Of a DNA stretch of 64,000 nucleotides, positions 23,533 to 33,500 are shown one piece after another. This DNA is from Torreya grandis (taxonomy: Eukaryota > Streptophyta > Pinopsida > Cupressales > Taxaceae): contig JARHVA010000638.1 in NCBI GenBank assembly GCA_037957365.1, positions 4,269,501 through 4,333,500 of the forward strand, in the 5' to 3' direction. Made by a program: the position numbers and the translations under genes. Under the pieces are notes generated by a model. The model was not told the DNA's origin. It saw only the letters and a program-made list of their open reading frames with translations, and made no database searches. Every line of letters starts with the position of its first letter. The stretch's first letter is position 1.

Positions 23533-24438
23533 CCAAGTGTCGACGGCCGAGCCCCACTAAACTTTGTTTCTATGAATTGGTGGATATTTCCGCGTGTCCC
23601 TCTTGAAGCTTGTTGGGAGCCTCCAAGTGTCAATATCTATAGTCTCTTCCCTTAGCTTCACTATTTTGAGCAAAGACCATGGTGGGCCCAGGGATGAGTG
23701 ACTAAATGAAGCAGAATGTGCTAAGTGTTTGCATTTGTGTGACTAACAAATGTATTTAGACCATGCCATGTGTCCCTTGCAGAGATTGACGGAGGCTGAC
23801 AAGTGTCATCATTCGTGAGATCTTAACTGAGCCCTTAGAATTTATATGATTTTATAAAGGCCCAAGAAGGCAGATACTACCAAGTGTCAATAGTGGAAGA
23901 TGCCATGTGTCTATGGTAAGTTTTAGTGAAAGATGCCACGTGTCTCTAGTTAAAAGCAACAGAAGGTGCCACGTGTCATAAAAGGGGGCACTCATAATGC
24001 AGAGGCATGCATGAAGCCAAGGAAAGGATTTTCTTTAGACAAATTGTTCAAAGGAATTCCTTCAGACATTTTGTCTGAAGGAAATAAAGGACTAATAGCC
24101 TACCGGAGAAATGAAAGACTCGAAGGCCACTTAGAAGATCCCAAAGGGCAGACACCTTTGCAGAGGAACACTCGACATTCAGAAGTAGACCTTTTTCAAG
24201 ACCCCAAAGGCAAGTTCCCTTCAGGAAAGGTTGAAGCCTCAAAGTGTAGTGGATGATACCAAGTGTCACATGTCGAGATGCAATTTTAGATGAAGCTTCA
24301 AAGCATAGAACTCACCACGTGTCCCATCCCAATGCAACAAAATTTGTCACGTGTCTGTATCCGCACCTTTAACCGCTAACAAGTTTCAAAGCTTATTCTG
24401 ATAAGCCTATTTCGAAGCTATGGATGCCACCATGTGTC
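23533..24438 (+). promoter_or_regulatory. Array of CCACGTGTC (G-box/ABRE-like) words in N LTR
   Basis: Fourteen copies of CCACGTGTC or close variants (CCAAGTGTC, CCATGTGTC, CCGCGTGTC, TCACGTGTC) start at 23533, 23590, 23623, 23721, 23766, 23799, 23880, 23903, 23936, 23969, 24259, 24315, 24347 and 24430. Six intervals are 32-33 bp. ACGTGTC is the core of abscisic-acid-response/G-box elements bound by plant bZIP factors. CAAGTGTC and CATGTGTC forms are what CpG deamination of CACGTGTC would leave. The array lies 0.5-1.4 kb upstream of the TATA box, and the 3' LTR carries an equivalent array. The regulatory role is inferred. Confidence 0.65.
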
Positions 24439-24951
24439 CTCACTTGCATCACAATAGAAAGTGACCATGGAAAGTGAGAAAGACATGAGAGAGTTGCTGG
24501 GAAGAATGATGGGCCCGTAAACGTCAAATTTATCGCAATGAAGTGTCTATTGATTTTAGCAGACTTAAAGCGTAGACCCAAATGCGTTCAAAAGACTCTA
24601 AGGCTAGGACCAAGAGAAGGAAGAGACAAAGAGGGAAACTTAGTAGGAGTTATTTCTAATGGGTGAAACAGTTTGTCGAGTAGATATTTGGGGCCTCCCA
24701 ACATTGAAAGTGTAGCCTATTTTTCCCCTTTAAGATAAAGGTAGAATAGATAGTTACATAGCTAGGAACGTGATGGAATGAGAGATTTAGACTCAAGAGG
24801 AGGCACTAGAGATGAATTTATGTGTCATAGTTAAGGTAGCCGCCCTGCTCCAGTGTGGCCCTTCCTGACAAGACCAATAATGCATCCAAGGCATTGAATG
24901 CACTGAATGGATCACTTTATGGGACAAAGTGCCAAGCCTCCCTCAAGCCTC

Positions 24952-24958
24952 TATATAA
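24952..24958 (+). promoter_or_regulatory. TATA box of N 5' LTR
   Basis: TATATAA within cctctatataatgtaatctc, conserved in the 3' LTR at 30525-30531. It fixes plus-strand transcription and places U3 at about 1.85 kb, with R and U5 together about 0.85 kb. Confidence 0.7.
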
Positions 24959-25450
24959 TGTAATCTCTTATACCATTTGAAGGAGATCTTCCCCTTACCA
25001 AAATCAAAACTCTACCCAAATTGAAAGGCATTATTGAGACTTTGAGCTCAGATTGTAGTTCATATTTCTTTGATTGAATGAGAAAGCAAGTTACTTGCAG
25101 ACTTTGTGCTGTTATAACTTGTGCTACTTTAGGAGATTGTTCTTATGTATATCTTCTAAAAGCATTCTTGTTTATTTGATTTAACAATCAGAACTAGTGT
25201 AGGTGATAAGGAAGGTGTCCTAAAGCCAACTACTTTCAGACTTTGCACTGTCATAGTTGTCTTCAGTGTGTGTTTTTCTTTTTTGATTCTGTGTAAAAGA
25301 CCTTGGGAGGACTTTGTGCCCTCATTGTCTTTCGTATCTCCCTCTAGGGCAGTCAAGGTGGAAACTTTGTGATACATCTTAGATTGATGTGCCCTCTTGG
25401 CACCCTGTTACTTATCCTACCAGAAAGATTCCTATTGTTTGCAAGAACAA

Positions 25451-25621
25451 GCACTTCTGAAAGAAGAGAAGTGCCTTCTATTGCTTTACTAGGGTTTTTA
25501 CTATCCAAGAAGGGATCTGGATCTTGGATGAATGTTACTTCTAAAAGAAGAGAAGTGCCATCATCAATCACCTAGTATTTCTCCTCTATTTGTCAGCATC
25601 ATCTCTGAAAAAAGAGAGATG
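25451..25621 (+). other. Three hairpins with similar loops in N LTR
   Basis: GCACTTCT/AGAAGTGC (25451-25474), ACTTCT/AGAAGT (25537-25556) and CATCTCT/AGAGATG (25600-25621). Their 8-base loops are GAAAGAAG, AAAAGAAG and GAAAAAAG. Stems differ while loops stay alike. The first and third recur in the 3' LTR at 31023-31046 and about 31169-31190. They lie downstream of the TATA box and so would be in the RNA. Confidence 0.5.
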
Positions 25622-25838
25622 GATGGTTTATCCCACCCCTGTGTCTTACTTTATGCATATATTTATAGTATATAGCCTCCGTATATTTAATAAGGAACCT
25701 CCCCTTGATGAGAGGAGAGATTTGTCCCCTGTTGATGTAGTAAACCTACACACCAAGATGACCCATCTCCCTATGTTGTGGTGATAGGAACTATTTTGGT
25801 CACCAGTTAGTTGGCTGACAAAATATTCACCCAACAAT

Positions 25839-26150
25839 TTTTGGCAACTCTGCTGGGGACACAGTAATTTTGTGCAATTTGGAACCTCAAGTTTTAGATT
25901 GAAACATCACCTGTGTCTTACCCATTATCATTATAACCTTATCCATGCATTCCACTGTGGAAGAATGAACTACTCTAGTGCTTTCCCATTGTTAATTTTT
26001 CCTCCCCAACCTCGCGCAATAGTTTTTGGTGACTCTGCTGGGGACATAGTAATTTTATGCAATTTAGAACCTCAAGTTTCAAATTAAAACATCACCTGTG
26101 TCTTACCCATAATCATTATAATCCTTATCCATTATAGACTCTGGTGACTC
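25839..26150 (+). repeat. N primer-binding site with a second, tandem copy
   Basis: TTGGCAACTCTGCTGGGGAC at 25841-25860 lies four bases after the LTR. This TGGCGACTCTGCTGGGGA-type site is common in plant Tat/Ogre-like elements and is usually assigned to tRNA-Arg. The block is repeated about 185 bp downstream: TGGTGACTCTGCTGGGGAC at 26027-26045, with roughly 100 bp of matching sequence after each, including 'aacatcacctgtgtcttacc'. A third, partial copy (ctctggtgactctattcc) is near 26138. Only the first is correctly placed to prime. Confidence 0.75.
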
Positions 26151-26362
26151 TATTCCATGTCTTACCCATTATCATTATAGCCTTACCATCTTCCTCCACT
26201 TTCATTATTTTATCTCATCTGTAAAACCAGAGCTGCTAGGAAAGAGTGCACAGTTTGAAGCCTCAAGCCTCAAGCTGAAGTAGGGCCAATCCTTTTCCAT
26301 TTTTGTTCTAAAAACTGGCCACTCCACCTAGATTTGTTATCCCTATTTTTGATAATTAAATC

Positions 26363-27070
26363 ATGGCAGTTCAAGGCCCCTGGGGTAGCTCATTTGGCCC
26401 ACTCAACTTAACTCCACCTTTGCATGAACTTCCATGCAGCTCAAGAAAGAACTTCCCCAAATTCTTTGGAGATGGGAGATTTTACCTTGATGAACACATT
26501 GTAGCCTTCAACATAGCCTATGGTGTGATAGGGGTGGAATTTGAAGACGTGGCAATCAGACTTTTTGTGGAGACCCTACAAGGTGTTGCTACAGACTGGT
26601 TCTACCATCTGCAAGCTAGATTAGTGACTAACTGGGACACACTTAAAGCCAAGTTTGAAGCAAGGTTCAAGCTTGTAGAATATGCACATGCCTTGTTGGC
26701 CAAGCTCACATATATGAAGAAGGAGCCTCATGATCCTATGAGGGTCTTCATTGCCAAGTTCAACAAGCTGAGGCACAGGATTCCCATGATCGCCCAACTG
26801 ACACCTCAAAATCTCAAGTGTTTCTTCATCAACTCACAGCTGCCTAAAGTGAGTTTCTTGCTGAGATGGGCTAGACACATAGACCTTGAGGCTACTCAAG
26901 ACTTGGCTACTGAGCTAGAAGATGACCTTATCTTGGCAGGAAAGATAAGGAGAGACCCAAACAGAGGCAAACCCTCTTCATCTTCTGAATACTCACCCAC
27001 AGTCACCACTGACCCAATGGTACAAAAGCTGGCAAATGGCACAAGGTATGTCTTCTGCTCCTCTATATAA
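26363..27070 (+). CDS. gag: N gag (235-codon open frame)
   Basis: Begins MAVQGPWGSSFGPLNLTPPL. Retrotransposon Gag capsid features cover about residues 30-200: FPKFFGDGRFYLDEHIVAF, then VAIRLFVETLQGVATDWFYH (the usual 'L.G.A..WF..L' motif), WDTLKAKFEARF and EPHDPMRVFIAKFNKLRHRI. It ends with a short hydrophilic tail and a TAA. There is no zinc knuckle in the open part. It lies downstream of the primer-binding site with a leader of about 500 bp. It would form virus-like particles. Being open over the whole capsid, it is the best-preserved gag in this half of the window; the downstream frame is broken at once. Confidence 0.8.
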   Translation: MAVQGPWGSSFGPLNLTPPLHELPCSSRKNFPKFFGDGRFYLDEHIVAFNIAYGVIGVEFEDVAIRLFVETLQGVATDWFYHLQARLVTNWDTLKAKFEARFKLVEYAHALLAKLTYMKKEPHDPMRVFIAKFNKLRHRIPMIAQLTPQNLKCFFINSQLPKVSFLLRWARHIDLEATQDLATELEDDLILAGKIRRDPNRGKPSSSSEYSPTVTTDPMVQKLANGTRYVFCSSI

Positions 27071-28100
27071 AGATATACCAAGGAAGACATTCCCTAATTA
27101 GCCATATCAAGGCAATGCTGCCAGAAGTTAAGGGCAACCAAATCGTCTTCCTCCCCCACAGAGGAACCTTGCCCTTGAAGCACCTCCAACCAAATCAGAA
27201 GTGGGATATCTAGAAATAGAACATGTTTCCTATTTCTAACCTGAGTTCAAGCAAGAAAATGGCACTGATCTATTTAGGGAGGATCTAGAAGAGTTAGCTC
27301 ATGACTCTCACATTAGTTTCTTAAATTACCAGGATGAACCCAGAAGTGAAGGTGAAGCAGATGAGGAATCATATGCAGTATTCACCCGATCTGAGAATCA
27401 GTCAGCCCAGCAAGCTAATAAAGAAAGAACAGAGGAATGAACTCAGCCTGCAATTCCAATTGCTAAGCGGGGAACCACTCTACCTTTCCAGTCAAAGGAC
27501 CCAGTGATTGCCAAGAAGGTTAGTACATCAAACATTTCTACACCTTCTACTATAACTTTGTAGATCAGTCCTCCCCCTCCCAAAAACCAAAAGGATGAAC
27601 TCCCATCCTCTCTTTCAAGTCCATCTCAGTCATTTGACATGATTGATCATGTTAAGAAATCTAAAATTCAAATGACTGAGTTTGAATCCTTGCAAGTCAA
27701 TTCTAAGCAGTTAAACATTGGTGAAGAGCTAGGTGTGGACCTGTCTGAGGCAAAGATTATGGTCACCCAAATGTCAGCCCCTGCTACTCAAATTTTGTTT
27801 GAGTCTTCAGGCAAGGGTAATTACTTCTTGACCATAGAGGATGCTCATGTCTCAGCTAATCAAAGTCTCATGGCTGGCAATCCAAGATTTGATCCAAATT
27901 AGGCATCAAAAGAATTGGTAGGGCACAATACGAATCAAGAAGGATCTTCCATCTCTGATGAAGAGAAATCTAATAAAAGATCAGCTTTTGATGATACTTG
28001 GGTCTTGAAATTTGATGGCAGCAATTCTTCCACTCATGTTGGATGTAGATCTCTATTGCTCAAATTGAAGACTGCTTAGGATGAAGAGATCAAACTCCTT
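27071..28100 (+). pseudogene. N vestigial pol head
   Basis: Frameshifted coding scraps. Block 27639-27902 begins MIDHVKKSKIQMTEFESLQV, like the region ahead of the protease in Tat-like elements. Near 27990-28060 DDTWVLKFDGSNSSTHVG resembles the start of an RNase H domain (W.L.FDGS...G). No DSGAS protease motif, YxDD RT motif or integrase is present. The apparent order, pre-protease then RNase H, echoes G1, where an RNase H precedes RT. The body stops here, so N needed enzymes in trans. Confidence 0.5.
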
Positions 28101-28698
28101 CACACCAAAGGGGATGTTGAGCTGATGGTTTGTCAAGGGTCTGATGCTAATAATCAAAGTATGTGCTAGACTGAACTAGTAGAATAACAAGCTATGGTGG
28201 TGGACCATACTGCTGTATTATGAAGTCAGCAAAAGGAACTCTTCATAGAGAGAGCAAGGAGTTACATTTTTTAGAGAGAAGACCACATCCCACCATGGGG
28301 CAAGAAGAGGAAAGATCCAAGAGGAAGACGTAGAAAATTAGTTTCTTGGTGGAGAGCTCTATTCGCCTGTCACCATTTTTGGGGGCAAAATGCTTTCTTG
28401 TTGGTTTACCAAGATGGCATCCCCTTTCATTGTCCCATGATGAGCAGTGTCTAAAGTACTTCAATTTTAGAAGTATCAGATAAGTTCACCTATACATATG
28501 TATATTTGTATAGTTCCTATTTTTGCTTTGTGTTTTTTGTTTATTTCTTTTGGAGCTTTTATTTTTGAGTAGCATGACTCCATAGCCCAATGGCACACTT
28601 CAAGGCACTGGAGATTCTGGTTTCTACTCCCCTCAACTATTCCAAGTTTTCATCTGAAGGAAGTTCCCCAACTAGAGCCAGCTATTGTTCTGCAAAAA
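28101..28698 (+). other. N 3' untranslated region
   Basis: No protein motif. It contains a T-rich stretch at about 28500-28570. The LTR starts at 28699 after ctgcaaaaa, a weak polypurine tract. Confidence 0.45.
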
Positions 28699-31408
28699 TG
28701 TCACTCATTTTTGGAATAACGTATGAACTATTTTGTCTCTATAATGTCAAAATTGTCTCTTCCCTTTCCAAAAATTTGTTCTGAGCTTTCAAATTCCTCA
28801 TTTTTCAAGCTTTTTTAGTAAAGGGATTAGAAGGTTCAAGGCTTTAATGGGTTCAAGGTTCAACGTCATCGACAAGAGTTGAGCGCACCTGGCAAAGTTT
28901 AAAGTTCAACCATTTCTAAGGTTTCATGGCCTCGAACACTTAACAAGTCTCAAAAGCTTGAACTATTGAACTGTTGAACCTTGAACCATTTTGGTTCATC
29001 AGTTCAATGGGTTCAACATTTAATTGGTTCAACGCGTCGGGTTCAAAGGTTGCCTCAGTTAAGAAAAGAAGTGTGCACAAAAGAAAGAGTCAGGTGGATG
29101 CTTCCAAGTGTTGACGACCGAGCCCCACTAAACTTTGTTTCTGTGAATTGGTAGATATTGCCACGTGCCCCTCTTGAAGCTTATTAGGGGCCTCTAAGTG
29201 TCAATATCTATAGTCTCTTCCCTTAGCTTCACTATTTTGAGCAAATTCCATGGTGGGCCTAGGGACGAGTGACTAAATGAAGTAGAATGTGCCAAGTGTC
29301 TGCATCTATGTGACTAACAAATGTATTCGAGCCACATCACGTGTCCCTTGCAGGGATTAGTGGAGGCTGACAAGTGTCATCATCTACGAGATCCTGACTG
29401 AGACCCAAGCATTTCTATGGTTTTATAAAGGCTCGAGAAGGTAGATGCTGCCAAGTGTCAATAGCAAAAGATGCCATGTGTCTCTGGTAAGTTTTAGTAG
29501 AAGATGCCATGTGTCTCTAGTTAAAAGTGACAAAAGGTGCCATGTGTCATAAAAGGGGGCACTCACAATGTAGAGGCATGCATGAAGCCAAGGAAAGGAT
29601 TTCCTTCAAACAAATTATTTGAAGGAATTCCTTCAAACATTTTGTCCAAAGGAAGTAAAGGACCAATAGCCTGCCAGAGAAATGAAAGACCCAAAGGCCA
29701 CTTGGAAGATCCTGAAGGGCAGACACCTTTGCGGAGGGACACTCAACATTCAAAATGAAAGTAGGCCTTTTTAAAGACCCTAAAGGGCAAGTTCCCTTTG
29801 GGAAAGGTTTGAGCCTCAAAGTGCAGCGGATGCTGCCAAGTGTCACATGCTGAGATGCAGTTTCAAATGAAGCTTCAAAGCGTAAAACTCACCATGTGTC
29901 CCATCCCAGTGCAGTAGAAGCTATCACATGTTTGCATCCGTGCCTCCAGCCACTAACAAGTTTCAAATCTTATTCTGATAAGCCTATTTTGAAGTTGTAG
30001 ATGCCACCACATGTCCTCACCCACATCATAGTAGAAAGTGACCATGGTAAGTGAGAAAGACATGAGAGAGTTGCTGGGAAGAATGATGGGCCCGCAAATG
30101 TCAAATTTGTCGCAATGAAGTGTCTGTTGATTTTAGCAGACTTAAAGCATGGACTTGATTGCATTCAAAAGACTCTAAGGCTAGGACCAAGAGAAGAGAT
30201 AAAGAGGAAAACTCAGTAGGAGTTATTTCCAATGGGTGAAATAGTTCATCAGGTAGATATTTGGGGCCTGCCAACATTGAAATCATAGCCTATTTGTCCC
30301 CTTTAAGATAAAGGTAGAATAGATAGTTGCACAGCTAGGTAGGTGATGGAATGAGAGATTCAGACTCAAGAGGAGGCACTAGAGATGAATCGACATGTCA
30401 TAGTTAAGGCAGTCACCCTACTCCAACGTGGCCCTTCCTGACAAGACCAAAAATGTGTCTAAGGCATTGAATGCACTGAATGGGTCACTCTATGGGACAA
30501 AGTGCCAAGCCTCCCTCAAGCCTCTATATAATGTAATCTCTTGTACCATTTGAAGGAGATATTCCCCTTACCATAAGTGAAACTTTGCCTAAATTGAAAG
30601 GCATTACTGAGACTTTGAGCTCAGATTGTAGTTCATATTTCTTTGATTGAATGAGAAAGCAAGTTACTTGCAGACTTTGTGCTGTTATAGCTTATGCTAC
30701 TTTAGGAGATTGTTCTTATGTCTCTCTTCTAAAATAATTCTTGTTTATTTGATTTAACAAGTAGAACTAGTGGAGGTGATAAGGAAGGTGTCTAAAGCCA
30801 ACTACTTTCAGACTTTGTGCTATCATAGTTGTCTTCAGTGTGTGTTTTTCTTTTCTATTTCTGTGTAAAAGACCTTGGGATGACTTTGTGCCCTCATTTT
30901 CTTTTGTATCTCCCTCTAGGGTAGTCAAGGTGGAGACTTTGTGATACATCTTATATTTCTACACCATCTTGACACCCTATTACTTATCCTACTAGAAATA
31001 TTCCTATTGTTTGCAAGAACAAGCACTTCTGAAAGAAGAGAAGTGCCTTCTATTGCTTCAACAAGGTTTTTACTATCTAGGAAGGGATCTAGCTCTTGGC
31101 TGAATGTTACTTCTGAAAGAAGAGAAGTGCCATCACCAGTCACCCAGTATTTCTCCTCTATTTGTTAGCATCATCTCTAAAAAAAGAGAGATGGATGGTT
31201 TATCCCACCCCTGTGTCTTACTTTATGCATATATTTATAGTATATAGCCTCTACATATTTAATATGGAACCTCCCCTTGATGAGAGGAGAGATTTGTCCC
31301 CTGTTGATGTAGTAAACTTGCATACCAGGATGACCCATCTCCCTATGTTGTGGTGATAAGAACTATTTTGGTCACCAGTTAGTTGGCTGACAAAATATTC
31401 ACCCAAAA
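28699..31408 (+). repeat. N 3' LTR
   Basis: 2,710 bp, direct repeat of 23120-25836. It starts TGTCACTCATTTTTGG and ends ATTCACCCAA with the final CA lost. It keeps the G-box-like array (about 29106-30015; more copies decayed to CATGTGTC than in the 5' LTR), the TATATAA box at 30525-30531 and the hairpins near 31023-31190. Confidence 0.92.
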
Positions 31409-32010
31409 AGTAACACAAAATATGATTTTCTTGGGGTTAAGAGAAATACCATACCTCTTACAACTCTAAAATACTTTTTGAAGGTGTGTGAAATGATCCT
31501 CCCTATTTTTAGAGAATAATATTAGGTCATCCATGTATATTATGATGCATTTACCAACTAGCCCTTGGAAAGCATGGTCCATGGCCCTTTGAAAAGTAGC
31601 CCCTACATTAATTATTCCAAAGGGCATCCTTTTGTAAGTAAAATTTCCCCACTTAGTAGTAAAGGTTGTCTTCATTATGTTTTATTTATCCACTAACACC
31701 TAGTTATACCCTAAAAAGCCATCAAGAAAGGACATCATGGTTGATCCTAAAACAACCTATATCACCTAGTATAAAGAGGGAAAGGGATAGTTTTCCTTTT
31801 TAGATGCTTTGTTTATATTCCTAAATTCAATGAATAATCTAATTTCACCATTCTTTTTTCTAACTAGGACCAAGTTGGCAACCCAAGTAGAGTGCCTAAT
31901 GGGAAACACAATCCTTACATCTAATGGTTTCTTGACTTCTTTATATATCATGGGTTCTAAGACATGGTTAACATGCCTCTATTTATATCTAAAGGGTTTA
32001 AAATTTTCCT
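31409..32010 (-). pseudogene. pol: G1 reverse transcriptase, N-terminal and catalytic part
   Basis: Block 31766-31951 holds STWVANLVLVRKKNGEIRLF and EFRNINKASKKENYPFPSLY, the fingers motifs of gypsy RT. Block 31466-31675 holds KWGNFTYKRMPFGIINVGAT, FQRAMDHAF and the active site IIIYMDDLILFSK (YMDD near 31530). One short frame break lies between them. The frame then runs to 31409, is interrupted by N, and continues at 23119. It copies the element's RNA to DNA. Confidence 0.88.
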
Positions 32011-32161
32011 TGAGGGGTATAGTATGGGTGATAACCCTTGGATCAAAAAAAAATAAATCATCATAAGACTAGGCTATTATGTCTTTATACTTGGTGAACA
32101 ACTCTCTAGCTTTTTTGTTCTCTATTTATATGCAAGCCTTCCCCACATTAACGTATTAGGG

Positions 32162-33060
32162 TTAATTTATGGGGCCAAGGTTCATTGCATTGTAATCTTT
32201 CCCACTCACATTGGGAACCTTAGGGGTTTTAGTAAGCTTATCCTGATCAAACAACCTTTCTAATGAAATCATTCCCTTGGGTATCTTGTTACCATTCAAA
32301 TGAATAATTTTTCCATTAAATTCTCTCTCAAGGGTGTTTCCATTAGTTTCATCAATAATATGATCCTCAAAATATCCTAAGTTAGTCATGAATTCTAAGA
32401 TTTGTTGGTCATCATTGAAGACTTGGAAGTGGTTTACATTATCTGGGACTGAGGGGCAGGGTATTAATTTAATACTAAGGTCAAGGTAATCCTGGTCAGG
32501 CATGAGGTTGACTATAGCAGAAGCTAATTCATCATTAGCTTTATTTTATTCTCTAGGGATAGAGAGGATATTGAATGCATCAAAGGACTCTATCAGATCT
32601 TAGACTTTGAATTTATACCTCTTAAAGTATAACAGCTTGCATTGGTACTTGCTCCTCACTTGGTTGATTACAAGTACAAAATATCCATAAACAAGTAGCT
32701 CCTTGACCTTGTTTTTAATAGCAAATTACAACCATAAGATAAAAGCCTCATATTCAGCTAGGTTATTGGTGCATGGGAATTGTAATCTATAAGATGCATT
32801 ATATTGTTTATCAGTAGGGTCTATCAAGACAATACCAACCCCAAATCTAGACTTGAATTTAGCACCATCAACATAATGTTTCCATAAACTTGGTACAACT
32901 TGAGTGTTTTGGGAACCAGCCACTTTTGTAGTCTCTAAGGTGAAGACTCCTAAATCAGATTCAAGGAAATTAACCCTTTCATTGACAGCATTATATTCAG
33001 TAATCATATGCTTCATCCTTGGTTCCCTTTCCACTCTTATTTAGTTTGGAACACCTTTCC
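32162..33060 (-). pseudogene. G1 extra RNase H placed between protease and RT
   Basis: HYVDGAKFKSRFGVGIVLID, CTNNLAEYEAFILWL, LLVYGYFVLVINQV and SIPREXNKANDELASAIVNL reproduce, in order, the strand and helix motifs of an RNase H of the archaeal-like type found as a second RNase H in Tat elements. The third acidic site usually reads YGDS; here it is YGYF, so the catalytic Asp is lost. The C-terminal block 32162-32503 (MPDQDYLDLSIKLIPCPSVP, then HFQVFNDDQQILEFMTNLGY) is the typical linker to RT. The usual RT-linked RNase H is also present at 22400-22900. One stop interrupts the domain (near 32725). Confidence 0.75.
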
Positions 33061-33500
33061 AAGGTAGTCATAAATGTGAATAATTAGTTGACATATATCA
33101 ATTTAAGGCCTTGGTCCACTCTCTACTTAAAATTAGTCCATATGCATTGGAAATGTCTACTACTTGAATGTCAATAAATTATTACACTCTAGGTTCACTA
33201 GCTAATTGCATGTATACATTTAATAGTTATCCAATGACTTTGACTCTTGATCTATCCAATTATATAAATACCCTATCAAACTCTATTGGGGTTAGTCCAA
33301 GCTATTCACATATTCCTACTAGCATGATATTCGTTGATGTCCCAAAATCTAGAAGATAATTGTGGAGATTATTACCAAATATCTTGATAGTGAGTAGGAA
33401 TGGTGGATATTTTACCTTGGTTATTTGCATGGTCACATTTTCACTATTAGCCTTGGGTGGTTTCCCAAGTTTATTAGACAATGATTCCAATAGTAAATAT
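33061..33500 (-). pseudogene. G1 aspartic protease
   Basis: Block 33302-33490 contains KYPPFLLTIKIFGNNLHNYL followed by LDFGTSTNIM (about 33323-33349), the retroviral-type active site DxGxSxN with Phe where Ser is usual. Downstream, broken by stops, comes GLILSREWTKALN, equivalent to the 'LGRDW' end of gypsy proteases. It would mature Gag and Pol. It is next to the extra RNase H. Confidence 0.75.

Larger units (their letters stand above)
23120..25836 (+). repeat. N 5' LTR
   Basis: 2,717 bp, ending ATTCACCCAACA followed by the primer-binding site. It starts tctcactcatttttag, where the other LTR has TGTCACTCATTTTTGG. It contains a dense array of G-box-like words in U3, a TATATAA box at 24952 and a group of hairpins in the transcribed part. 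Many short ORFs occur in both LTRs at equal positions, but they are in the LTR and show no protein family. Confidence 0.92.
23120..31408 (+). mobile_element. N: non-autonomous gypsy LTR element inserted in G1 RT
   Basis: A plus-strand element of 8,289 bp with 2.7-kb LTRs, a TGGCAACTCTGCTGGGGA primer-binding site, gag and only a vestige of pol. When N is left out, the G1 RT reading frame passes across the junction in phase, which confirms the nesting. The flanks are A-rich (five A's each side), so a target duplication AAAAA is likely but cannot be proved. Outer ends have decayed: TG to TC on the left and CA to AA on the right. The LTRs differ by roughly 8-10% by eye. Confidence 0.9.

Noticed and set aside
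25353..25784. Possible host exon with repeated SERREVPS-like peptides
   Set aside because: It lies inside N's LTR, is duplicated in the other LTR at 30925-31356, and the peptide repeat follows from the hairpin repeats.
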